From Candidatus Gastranaerophilales bacterium (lineage in GTDB: Bacteria > Cyanobacteriota > Vampirovibrionia > Gastranaerophilales > Gastranaerophilaceae), in the NCBI GenBank assembly GCA_944325515.1, contig CALVAO010000005.1:52955-116954 (forward strand): a stretch of 64,000 nt of DNA. Reading direction: 5' to 3'. The notes under the pieces are model-generated. The model was not told the origin of the DNA, did not search any database, and saw only the letters and a program-made list of their open reading frames with translations. Position 1 is the first letter of the stretch; every line of letters begins with the position of its first letter. The translations under genes were made by a program, and so were the position numbers. Below are positions 42,423 through 49,841 of the stretch, one piece after another.

Positions 42423-43171
42423 GCACTCACAGGAACAAATATAGCATCCGGTTTTTTGTACAAATGCTTCGTGATACCGTCAGATACGGCTCTGCCATCT
42501 CCGGTTGTAATCTCTACATGACCATATTCGCTGCTATATCCTTGAGAACCTCTGTTATAAACCAGAATACAGCCTGATGGTAAATCTTTGACATTAACCT
42601 GCGATGTGCCGATTTCTTTAAAATTATTGTTCCGCCTTAGAATATCCGGCATTTGATATGCGTGTCCGGATTCATAACGTCCTAAACCAGCATTTTTGAT
42701 AGCAGTTTTAACGTACCTTGCACAATAACCGGTCCAGCCTACAGACCGTGATAATGCCGTTTTTGTAAGTTTTTCACCTTTTTTTGCATCATAATTAACA
42801 TCGGATAATTTTGTCTTATTTTTATTAGTGAAAGATAAGTTACTGGTTGTAAAACCTGTGCTATAAGGCTGGAATGAAGTATCCCACGAAAACGAATTAT
42901 TCCACATTGTAGAATTATTAGTATTCCAATTATTCGCAGAAGAAAATATATTTGAAAAATCAAATGATGGCATTGAAAAAGCCGGCAATTTCATAGAATT
43001 AAATCCTCCGGAGCCGGAAAAAACAGAATTAAAATCAAAGTTAAAATTATTTTGCAAAGGCATACTCCATCCGGAAAACGATGGCATAGTATTGAACCAG
43101 CTGGTCCAGTTATTTAACCCGCCGGAAAAATAATCCATATTAATGTTTGTAAAATTATTAAAAAATGCCAT
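42419..43171 (-). CDS. NlpC/P60 or CHAP-like peptidase with Asn/Phe-rich head
   Basis: The C-terminal half of this 250-residue protein (about 130-250) looks like a papain-like peptidoglycan hydrolase. There is a catalytic-type cysteine near 149 in WTGYCARYVKTAI, then HAYQMPDILRRN, GCILVYNRG and a histidine near 216 in EYGHVEITTGDGRAVSDG. The N-terminal ~120 residues are low-complexity Asn/Phe/Ser/Trp-rich with no signal peptide. Such an enzyme must reach the wall, so a non-Sec route or lysis is implied. A Shine-Dalgarno (AAGGATA) and a two-box promoter lie upstream. Confidence 0.72.
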   Translation of the reverse strand: MAFFNNFTNINMDYFSGGLNNWTSWFNTMPSFSGWSMPLQNNFNFDFNSVFSGSGGFNSMKLPAFSMPSFDFSNIFSSANNWNTNNSTMWNNSFSWDTSFQPYSTGFTTSNLSFTNKNKTKLSDVNYDAKKGEKLTKTALSRSVGWTGYCARYVKTAIKNAGLGRYESGHAYQMPDILRRNNNFKEIGTSQVNVKDLPSGCILVYNRGSQGYSSEYGHVEITTGDGRAVSDGITKHLYKKPDAIFVPVSA

Positions 43172-43181
43172 GACAAAATAT

Positions 43182-43220
43182 CCTTATTTATATAAAGTAT
43201 ATCTTTTAGAAATATTTGCC
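43182..43220 (-). promoter_or_regulatory. Two-box promoter motif
   Basis: On the minus strand GGCAAATATT (43220-43211) is followed 22 nt later by ACTTTATATAAATAAGG (43198-43182). It lies just before the Shine-Dalgarno of the NlpC/CHAP-like gene. Confidence 0.55.
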
Positions 43221-43369
43221 TTTTTGTAACATTACTTAATATTATTTATATATTACTGGAATAATCACGCTGCACTTCTCCTCACCCTATCCGGCACTAC
43301 TGTCCGGCGAATTAATGCCATATTAGTCAGACAGTTATACTTCTGTTGTGGTTAATCGAACTGCTGAGC

Positions 43370-44071
43370 TTATTGTGTGCTGTAAATTGTTGCTTCAACA
43401 TTTTTATGAGGCAAAATCATTTCTTCCATAGAACGAAACAATTCTGCCTTAGTATCTGCCTCACTAAACCGTCCGCCGGTAACATCAGCAGTACATTTCA
43501 ATTGAGCTAAATCATTTTCATCATGCACATTAAATGCAATTACGTCGATCTTAATATCTCTTCTGGTTTTTACAAGTTCTATCGAATAATCGCATGGGCT
43601 TTCATCACAGTTCTCGCCGCCGTCTGTTAATAAAATAATATGCTTAATACCGTCATAGCCGTCTAAATCATTTTTGACTGCTTGTTTTAATGAATATGTA
43701 ATCGGAGTCATTCCCCGCGGACGCAGATGGGACATTTCGGAAATTATGGAACTCGAATTTGCAAATCCAAGAGGAACTACAAGTTCTGAACTTCTGCAGG
43801 CATTGTATGCAAGAAGATTACATGTATGACCGTAGACCCTTAGTCCGACTTTCGTATCCGGAGATATCTGCGGCAAAATATAATTCATCATTGCACGTAC
43901 TTGATTTGCTTTAGTTTTATGCTCCAGATATTCTCCCATGCTGTTTGAATAGTCAACAACAAACAAAAGTTTATCACCATTTTTTTTGTAATCATAATCC
44001 CGCGGTGAATAAACTTCATACGCAAAAACCGGAACGATTGCTAAACATAGAAAAAACAGAAATTTCTTCAT
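43370..44071 (-). CDS. Exported von Willebrand factor A domain protein
   Basis: This 233-residue protein has a signal peptide (residues 1-17, cleavage near VFA-YEV) followed by a single VWA domain. The metal-ion-dependent adhesion site is present: DYSNS near residue 40, a threonine in RPRGMTPITYS near 137, and LLTDGGENCDES near 165. Extra cysteines (CNLLAYNAC, CDESPCD) could form disulfides, matching the VKOR-DsbA system in this genome. It likely mediates protein contacts in the periplasm or at the surface. A TAATCT lies five bases before the ATG, so this could be another leaderless start. Confidence 0.82.
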   Translation of the reverse strand: MKKFLFFLCLAIVPVFAYEVYSPRDYDYKKNGDKLLFVVDYSNSMGEYLEHKTKANQVRAMMNYILPQISPDTKVGLRVYGHTCNLLAYNACRSSELVVPLGFANSSSIISEMSHLRPRGMTPITYSLKQAVKNDLDGYDGIKHIILLTDGGENCDESPCDYSIELVKTRRDIKIDVIAFNVHDENDLAQLKCTADVTGGRFSEADTKAELFRSMEEMILPHKNVEATIYSTQ

Positions 44072-44139
44072 ACTAAAGATTAGTCTGATTTGTTAAATAA
44101 AACTATTGCCCGATTTGACACCACTACTTTGACAATTAT

Positions 44140-44168
44140 TAGACACATTAAGCTGCACCTGTTATAAT
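44140..44168 (+). promoter_or_regulatory. Promoter TAGACA-17-TATAAT for the R-M gene
   Basis: TAGACA (44140-44145) and TATAAT (44163-44168) are 17 nt apart. A Shine-Dalgarno GAAAGGAG then precedes ATG 44187, so this transcript is not leaderless. Confidence 0.65.
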
Positions 44169-44186
44169 TAGAAAGGAGTTTTAATA

Positions 44187-46967
44187 ATGGTGAGCACGAA
44201 ACAAAGAAGCGAAATAAAAAATTTTATCGAATACTGGAAAGATAAGGGATATGAAAAAGGGGAGAGCCAGAAATTCTGGATTCAGCTTTTGAGAGATGTT
44301 CTTGGAATTGAACATGCAGAACAGTTTATTTCATTTGAAGACAAAGTTTTTCTTGACCATGCAAGCTTTATTGATGCTTATATTCCTGCAACTAAGGTTT
44401 TGATTGAACAGAAAAGCTCTGACAAGGATTTATATAAAGCAATTAAACAGTCTGACGGAAGCTATTTAAATCCGTTTCAGCAGGCAAAAAGATATATAAC
44501 GGAACTTCCGGTTTCAAAACATCCGCGGTGGGTTGTTACATGCAATTTCCAAAAATTTTGCGTGTATGATATGGAACGTCCAAACGGTGAACCGCAGGAA
44601 ATCCTGCTTAAGGATTTAGAAAAAGAATATTACAGGCTTGATTTTCTTGTAAATCAAGGAAGTGAACATTTAAAAAGAGAAATGGAAGTCTCGATTAAAG
44701 CGGGTGATATTGTAGGACTTCTCTATGACGCATTTTTAAATCAATATATAGATAAAACATCGGAAGAAACACTAAAAAGTTTAAATATTCTCTGCGTAAG
44801 ACTTGTTTTTTGTCTTTATGCAGAAGATGCAGGGATTTTTAACAGGCATAACCAATTTTTGGATTATCTTTCCCGTTTTGAAACCTCAAGGATGCGTAAA
44901 GCTTTAATTGAACTATTTGAAGTTTTAAATACTAAGCCGGAAGACCGCGACCCTTATATGGAGGCGGAATTAACAGCTTTTCCGTACGTAAACGGGGGAT
45001 TGTTTGCAAACGAGCATATTGAAATTCCCAACTTTACGGATGAAATCAGAGATTTGCTTTTAAATAAAGCGAGCGCTGATTTTGACTGGTCAGAAATAAG
45101 CCCTACAATTTTCGGAGCGGTATTTGAAAGCACCCTTAATCCGGAAACCAGAAGAAAAGGCGGAATGCATTATACTTCTATTGAAAATATTCATAAAGTT
45201 ATAGACCCGCTGTTTATGGATGAGCTTAATGAAGAATTTGAAAAAATAAAGAACTTGCCTAAAAACAAAACCCGCGATAAAAAGCTTATTGAATTTCAAG
45301 ATAAAATTGCAGGCTTAAACTTTTTAGACCCCGCCTGCGGAAGCGGAAACTTTTTAACAGAAACATATATTTCATTAAGAAAACTGGAAAACGAGATTTT
45401 ATATGAACTTTTCCGCGGTCAGATTACTATTGGTGCCGTCACAAACCCCATAAAAGTTTCTATCGGACAGTTTTACGGGATAGAAATAAATGATTTTGCG
45501 GTAACTGTTGCCAAAACTGCTCTCTGGATAGCAGAATCCCAGATGATGAAAAAAACGGAAGATATTGTCCACATGGATTTGGATTTTCTTCCGCTCAAAA
45601 CGTATGCCAATATAGTAGAAGCCAACGCCTTGCGAATAGACTGGGAAGACGTAATTCCGAGGGGTAAATGTAACTATATTATGGGCAACCCGCCGTTTGT
45701 AGGTGCAAGACTGATGTCACCGACTCAAAAAGAAGATTTGTTTAATATTTTCGGTACCAAATGGAAAAATGCAGGCAACCTTGATTATGTCTCCTGCTGG
45801 TACAAAAAATCTGCTGATATGATGAAAGGGACAAATATTTGTACTGCTCTTGTTTCCACAAACTCGATAACACAGGGTGAACAGGTGCCAATACTATGGA
45901 AGCCTTTGTTTGAGCAAGGGATAAACATTAATTTCGCACACAAGACTTTTAAATGGGACAGTGAAGCAAATTTAAAAGCACATGTCTATTGTGTAATTGT
46001 AGGTTTTAGCTACGTGGATAAAATAAAAAAATTATATACTAATGAAAGAATCCAACTGGCTCAAAATATTAATGCCTATTTGTACAATGCAGAAGATGTA
46101 TTTATAGAAAGCCGTAATAAACCACTGTGCAATGTACCTAAGATTGGAATAGGCAATAAACCGATTGATGGAGGGAACTACCTATTTACCCGTGCGGAAA
46201 TGCTTGACTTTATAAAACAGGAACCTAAATCCGAACGATATTTTAGACCGTGGTTTGGTGCTGAAGAATTTATTAATCAAAAACCACGTTATTGCTTATG
46301 GTTAGGAGAGTGTTCTCCAGCAAAATTAAGACAGATGCCACATTGCTTAAAACGAGTTGAAAATGTTAGAAATTTACGCTTAGCTAGCAAAAGTGAGGGG
46401 ACAAGAAAAATTGCAGATAAACCTACAAGATTCCATGTGGAAAATATGCCCACTAAAGACTATATTGTATTACCGGAAGTAACTTCGTCTAATCGTCGTT
46501 ATATTCCGATTGGTTTCATGAAACCTAGTGCAATGTGTAGCAATTTAGTAAAAATTATGCCTAATGCAACTCTTTATCATTTTGGCATTTTAACCTCCAA
46601 TGTTCATATGGCTTGGATGAGGGTTGTGTGTGGACGTCTTGGAAATGGTTATCGTTATTCTAAGGATATTGTCTACAACAACTTCCCGTGGTGTAATCCA
46701 ACAGATGAGCAGAAGGCAAAAATTGAAAAGACTGCACAGGGAATTTTGGATGCGAGGGCTTTATATCCCGATTGTTCGCTTGCGGATTTGTATGATGATT
46801 TAACAATGCCTGCGGAGCTTCGCAAAGCACATCAAGAAAATGATAAAGCTGTTATGGAAGCCTACGGCTTCAAAAAACGCGATGAAAACGGCAAACTCCA
46901 CTGGCTCACCGAATCCGAAACCGTAGCCGAACTTATGAAAATGTATCAAGAGTTAACCAAACAGTAA
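44187..46967 (+). CDS. MmeI-like type IIL restriction-modification enzyme
   Basis: This 926-residue single-chain enzyme methylates adenine on its target and cuts some 20 bases away when the site is unmodified. The N-terminal PD-(D/E)xK nuclease has a D-x-n-E-x-K core around residues 55-76 (FIDAYIPATKVLIEQKSS). A helical connector follows. The methyltransferase has DPACGSGNFLTE near residue 380 and the catalytic NPPF near 500. Then come the target-recognition domain (about 620-830) and a C-terminal tail. All parts look complete, so it could be active. It stands alone next to a repeat-rich spacer, as expected of a horizontally moved defence gene. Confidence 0.9.
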   Translation: MVSTKQRSEIKNFIEYWKDKGYEKGESQKFWIQLLRDVLGIEHAEQFISFEDKVFLDHASFIDAYIPATKVLIEQKSSDKDLYKAIKQSDGSYLNPFQQAKRYITELPVSKHPRWVVTCNFQKFCVYDMERPNGEPQEILLKDLEKEYYRLDFLVNQGSEHLKREMEVSIKAGDIVGLLYDAFLNQYIDKTSEETLKSLNILCVRLVFCLYAEDAGIFNRHNQFLDYLSRFETSRMRKALIELFEVLNTKPEDRDPYMEAELTAFPYVNGGLFANEHIEIPNFTDEIRDLLLNKASADFDWSEISPTIFGAVFESTLNPETRRKGGMHYTSIENIHKVIDPLFMDELNEEFEKIKNLPKNKTRDKKLIEFQDKIAGLNFLDPACGSGNFLTETYISLRKLENEILYELFRGQITIGAVTNPIKVSIGQFYGIEINDFAVTVAKTALWIAESQMMKKTEDIVHMDLDFLPLKTYANIVEANALRIDWEDVIPRGKCNYIMGNPPFVGARLMSPTQKEDLFNIFGTKWKNAGNLDYVSCWYKKSADMMKGTNICTALVSTNSITQGEQVPILWKPLFEQGININFAHKTFKWDSEANLKAHVYCVIVGFSYVDKIKKLYTNERIQLAQNINAYLYNAEDVFIESRNKPLCNVPKIGIGNKPIDGGNYLFTRAEMLDFIKQEPKSERYFRPWFGAEEFINQKPRYCLWLGECSPAKLRQMPHCLKRVENVRNLRLASKSEGTRKIADKPTRFHVENMPTKDYIVLPEVTSSNRRYIPIGFMKPSAMCSNLVKIMPNATLYHFGILTSNVHMAWMRVVCGRLGNGYRYSKDIVYNNFPWCNPTDEQKAKIEKTAQGILDARALYPDCSLADLYDDLTMPAELRKAHQENDKAVMEAYGFKKRDENGKLHWLTESETVAELMKMYQELTKQ

Positions 46968-47071
46968 TCATTAAAGAAAAACGGCTTAATTTTAACCTGT
47001 TATTTATTAAATATCGGGCAATGCCCGACCTCGCCGACATACGAACTCGACGTGAAATTATATAGTTTGGC

Positions 47072-47107
47072 GTCATTGCGAGGACGATTAGTCCGAAGCA
47101 ATCCAGC
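47072..47107. repeat. Left arm of an inverted repeat (GTCATTGCGAG ... GAAGCAATCCAGC)
   Basis: The ends GTCATTGCGAG and GAAGCAATCCAGC recur in reverse orientation at 47442-47477, with a different 10-12 bases in the middle. This is the type of short dispersed palindromic repeat found scattered in many bacterial genomes. Confidence 0.75.
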
Positions 47108-47143
47108 CTTTTATTAACTTTTATATTTTGATATTATTTATTT

Positions 47144-47305
47144 ATGAATAACCGTCAATATTATGTATATATTTTATTTAATAAAAAGAACGGTACTTTA
47201 TATGTGGGCGTGACCAATAACCTTATAAAACGAGTATGGGAGCATAAAAACAAAGTAGTGGAAGGATTTACTCAAAAATACAGTGTTGATAAATTAGAAA
47301 AGTAG
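47144..47305 (+). pseudogene. Truncated GIY-YIG nuclease (UPF0213-like)
   Basis: The frame from ATG 47144 encodes 53 residues. It matches the first half of the small GIY-YIG proteins: YYVYILFNKKNGTLYVGVTN, then LIKRVWEHKN and GFTQKYSVDKL. Relatives run to about 90 residues. Here the frame ends at a TAG that belongs to the left inverted repeat of a MITE-like element (GTAGGG starts at 47302). The missing half is not found beyond the element, so insertion came with loss of the 3' end. It is probably not functional. Confidence 0.8.
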
Positions 47306-47402
47306 GGTGCAAATTTTTGCACCAATATTTTTCATAAACAAATACACATGGATAATTTTTTAATCCTTTAATCCAATAATGGTGCAATGAATTGCACCCT
47401 AC
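47302..47402. mobile_element. MITE-like element, copy 3, inside a GIY-YIG gene
   Basis: This 101-bp copy has the same ends GTAGGGTGCAA and TTGCACCCTAC and the same two internal palindromes as the copies at 20518 and 20894. Its internal order is inverted relative to them, and its centre is slightly longer. It supplies the stop codon that truncates the GIY-YIG frame. Confidence 0.65.
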
Positions 47403-47441
47403 ACGCTGTATTATAGATTAAAATATAATAGTTATTAATAA

Positions 47442-47477
47442 GCTGGATTGCTTCGACTTAATCAGTCTCGCAATGAC
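47442..47477. repeat. Right arm of the inverted repeat
   Basis: GCTGGATTGCTTC and CTCGCAATGAC are the reverse complement of the arm at 47072-47107. The arms enclose the broken GIY-YIG gene and the MITE-like element. Confidence 0.75.
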
Positions 47478-47630
47478 ATAAAATTCGGTTTGTCGCTTGG
47501 GCATACACCCAATCACTTACGCACACTATTGTTCTCCAAGGCTCACACGCGTGCGGCTTGCATAGCCTTGTAGACATTATCTGCAATTATAGAGCTCGAA
47601 AACCGCTCTTTGGGAGATTATTTACCCGAT

Positions 47631-47659
47631 TTGACGTACAATCATGCTTGCAATATGAT
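47631..47659 (+). promoter_or_regulatory. Promoter TTGACG-17-TATGAT
   Basis: TTGACG (47631-47636) and TATGAT (47654-47659) are 17 nt apart, and ATG 47669 follows after nine bases without a Shine-Dalgarno. A 5' leader of only 2-3 nt is expected. Confidence 0.7.
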
Positions 47660-47668
47660 TTTTGTATT

Positions 47669-48892
47669 ATGGAATATGATTTTAAGCAAGCCGAAAAATT
47701 TTTAGAAAAACAGTTTGAAGGGATAAATGAAATACGGGACTTCAACCAGCGTAAAGTCTTGAAAGCTTTTTATGATAACAAAGTCGCACCGGAACATTTT
47801 TATACAGTATCCGGCTACGGGCATGATGATTTGGGACGTGAAGTTTTAGACAAAGTTTTTGCTCAAGTGTTTTGCGCAGAAAAAGCATTAGTCAGAATTC
47901 ATTTCGCATCAGGCACGCACACTCTTGCCTGTGCTTTATTTGGAAATTTAAGGTATGGTGATAAACTATTATCTGCAGCGGGTGAGCCGTATGATACCAT
48001 GCAGGAAGTTATAGGAACTGCAGGAGATGAGGAAACCAAACGCGCATCACTTATTGGAAACGGCGTCTTATATGATGAAGTTCCGCTCAAAAACGGAATG
48101 GAAATAGATTTTGAAAAACTGGAAAAAATGGTTGATGAAACCGTAACAATGGTTTTAATCCAGCGCTCTAAAGGATATTCTACAAGAAAATCGCTATCAA
48201 TAGAAACTATTGAAAAAATCTGTAAGATTGTAAAATCAAAAAATCCAAACTGTATATGCTTTGTAGATAATTGTTACGGCGAATTTGTCGATTCGCGCGA
48301 ACCATTAGAAGTCGGAGCAGACTTGATAGCAGGTTCTTTAATAAAAAACCCCGGCGGTGGTATTGTAGAAGCCGGCGGTTATATTGCGGGAAAAGAACTT
48401 CTTGTAGAGCGTTCCGCCAACCGTCTTACAGCCCCCGGGATAGGTTCTGAAGGCGGTGCAATGTTTAACCAGCACAGATTAATCTTTCAAGGGCTTTTTA
48501 TGGCGCCATCAATAGTTTCAGAAGCAGTTAAAGGGGCAATCCTAGCCGCTAAAGTCTTTGAAGATATCGGATTTAATTCTGCTCCAAGGTATGATGAAAA
48601 GCGAACAGATATTATCCAAAATATTATTTTCGGGAAATCAGAACATCTTGAACAGTTTTGCAGAACAATTCAATCCTTATCGCCTGTTAACGGCTATGTA
48701 ACCCCGATTCCGGAATACATACCGGGTTATGAAGATAAAGTTATTATGGCGGGTGGAACATTTATTGAAGGTTCAACAATCGAGCTTTCAGCAGATGGAC
48801 CTATGCGTGAGCCTTATGTTGCATATATGCAGGGCGGGTTAAATTATGCGCATGTAAAAATTTGTCTGGAAGAAATCGTTAAAAAACTCTAA
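47669..48892 (+). CDS. Methionine gamma-lyase family PLP enzyme (aluminium-resistance-type)
   Basis: This 407-residue protein belongs to the Met_gamma_lyase family (often named aluminium resistance or YnbB proteins), a fold-type-I PLP enzyme. FASGTHTLACALFGNLRYGD lies near residue 85, CFVDNCYGEFVD near 197, and the PLP lysine is in AGSLIKNPGGGIVEAGGYIA near 224. It is related to Cys/Met gamma-lyases, but the physiological substrate is uncertain. I start at ATG 47669, beside its promoter, because an in-frame upstream start at 47558 would extend into the spacer with no family match. Confidence 0.88.
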   Translation: MEYDFKQAEKFLEKQFEGINEIRDFNQRKVLKAFYDNKVAPEHFYTVSGYGHDDLGREVLDKVFAQVFCAEKALVRIHFASGTHTLACALFGNLRYGDKLLSAAGEPYDTMQEVIGTAGDEETKRASLIGNGVLYDEVPLKNGMEIDFEKLEKMVDETVTMVLIQRSKGYSTRKSLSIETIEKICKIVKSKNPNCICFVDNCYGEFVDSREPLEVGADLIAGSLIKNPGGGIVEAGGYIAGKELLVERSANRLTAPGIGSEGGAMFNQHRLIFQGLFMAPSIVSEAVKGAILAAKVFEDIGFNSAPRYDEKRTDIIQNIIFGKSEHLEQFCRTIQSLSPVNGYVTPIPEYIPGYEDKVIMAGGTFIEGSTIELSADGPMREPYVAYMQGGLNYAHVKICLEEIVKKL

Positions 48893-49061
48893 CTGTATGT
48901 TTTTAAACTAATCTATAATTTTATTAGTGCTTTGTATATTACCTTTCTTATATTTACCCCCTTTACAAAAAAAAATCATCATGTAAAATAGAAAATGTAG
49001 CCGAAGGGTAAATAAAATAAATAGTATTTACGGATTCGATTACGGATTGACAAAAGAATAT

Positions 49062-49137
49062 GGGGGTTTAGCTCAGCTGGTAGAGCACCTGCTTTGCACG
49101 CAGGGGGTCAGGAGTTCGAATCTCCTAACCTCCACCA
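49062..49137 (+). tRNA. tRNA-Ala (anticodon TGC)
   Basis: The cloverleaf closes fully. The acceptor is GGGGGTT with AACCTCC, including the G3-U70 wobble that marks alanine tRNA. The D-arm is GCTC/GAGC. The anticodon stem is CCTGC/GCAGG with loop TTTGCAC. The T-arm is AGGAG-TTCGAAT-CTCCT. The CCA end is encoded (49135-49137). A possible promoter (TTTACA-16-TAAAAT) lies at 48962-48989. Confidence 0.97.
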
Positions 49138-49147
49138 ATTAAATTAA

Positions 49148-49168
49148 AGAGCCGAAAGGCTCTTTTTT
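49148..49168 (+). terminator. Rho-independent terminator after tRNA-Ala
   Basis: AGAGCC (49148-49153) and GGCTCT (49158-49163) form a stem with a GAAA tetraloop, followed by T residues. Confidence 0.92.
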
Positions 49169-49225
49169 AGTTTCTTTATACTGTTAGTCAATATTTTATA
49201 TAGTAAATTAAAACAATAAAATATT

Positions 49226-49804
49226 ATGAATTTATGTAATGAATTAGAAGAAAAATATAAAAACTATGACGTAATATCCCTCGGGAACGGCTTGTATTCT
49301 GAGAATAATAAGAAAAGATACTATTATTACCATAAGATCCTTGATAATAAAAGAGCAAAAGCTACAATTATTATGATTAATCCTAGTGAAAAATTCCGAG
49401 AAAGCACAAAGAAGAACCTTGATGCTACAATAGAGAATGTGGATAAAATTTTAAAAGAGGTACCTATAAACTGTTCGGGAGAAGAATTCTTGCTTTCATC
49501 ATATGAAATAATAAATTTATACCCATATATCCATCTTCCACTGAATGAAATTACAAAAAGACCTATAGATAAACTTAATGTACTCATATTAGAGTATGTC
49601 ATACGTAAGGCAGAAATAATTATTCCTGCCTGGGGTATTGAAGACAAATTTAATAATGAAACAAGAGAATTATTAAATAAAATAAAGAGATTGTGTAATG
49701 GTAAAAAAATTTTTGTTATAACAAACAAATATCCATGCCACTTTGGAGTACAGTGCACCAGTCTTAGTCGAAAACCCAAATTTACAGCATATAAATTCGA
49801 CTAA
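49226..49804 (+). CDS. DUF1643 family protein
   Basis: This 192-residue cytoplasmic protein has the DUF1643 pattern: RAKATIIMINPSEKF near residue 45, a DATIENVDKI helix, INLYPYIHLPLNEITKRP near 95, and a closing ILEYVIRKAEIIIPAWG. The fold resembles a uracil-DNA-glycosylase-like domain, but the role is unknown. Such genes often sit in accessory or defence-rich regions, as here, between a tRNA and a polysaccharide operon. No Shine-Dalgarno is obvious before ATG 49226. Confidence 0.75.
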   Translation: MNLCNELEEKYKNYDVISLGNGLYSENNKKRYYYYHKILDNKRAKATIIMINPSEKFRESTKKNLDATIENVDKILKEVPINCSGEEFLLSSYEIINLYPYIHLPLNEITKRPIDKLNVLILEYVIRKAEIIIPAWGIEDKFNNETRELLNKIKRLCNGKKIFVITNKYPCHFGVQCTSLSRKPKFTAYKFD

Positions 49805-49841
49805 TTTCTATACAATTGGGCTGAAAACCATACCTGCAGAT

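Larger units (their letters stand above)
46968..47668. other. Repeat-rich spacer between R-M gene and lyase gene
   Basis: This ~700-bp stretch holds a hairpin TCGGGC-AAT-GCCCGA at 47014, a pair of inverted 36-bp repeats (47072-47107 and 47442-47477), a truncated GIY-YIG gene, a MITE-like element, and the promoter of the following gene. I see no intact gene in it. Confidence 0.65.

Noticed and set aside
47558..47668. N-terminal extension of the methionine gamma-lyase-like protein
   Set aside because: The extra 37 residues do not resemble the family, and a TTGACG-17-TATGAT promoter lies inside that stretch.
48950..48968. ATTTACCCCCTTT resembling the ilvD repeat unit in reverse
   Set aside because: Only a dozen bases match in AT-rich context, so it is too short to call a dispersed copy.
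49047..49052. TTGACA just upstream of tRNA-Ala as its -35 box
   Set aside because: It lies only 9 nt before the mature tRNA, so no -10 could fit. The TTTACA/TAAAAT pair near 48962-48989 fits better.
49327..49779. Minus-strand frame of 150 codons opposite the DUF1643 gene
   Set aside because: It is antisense to a gene with a recognisable domain. There is no ribosome site, and the hydrophobic composition is typical of a shadow.
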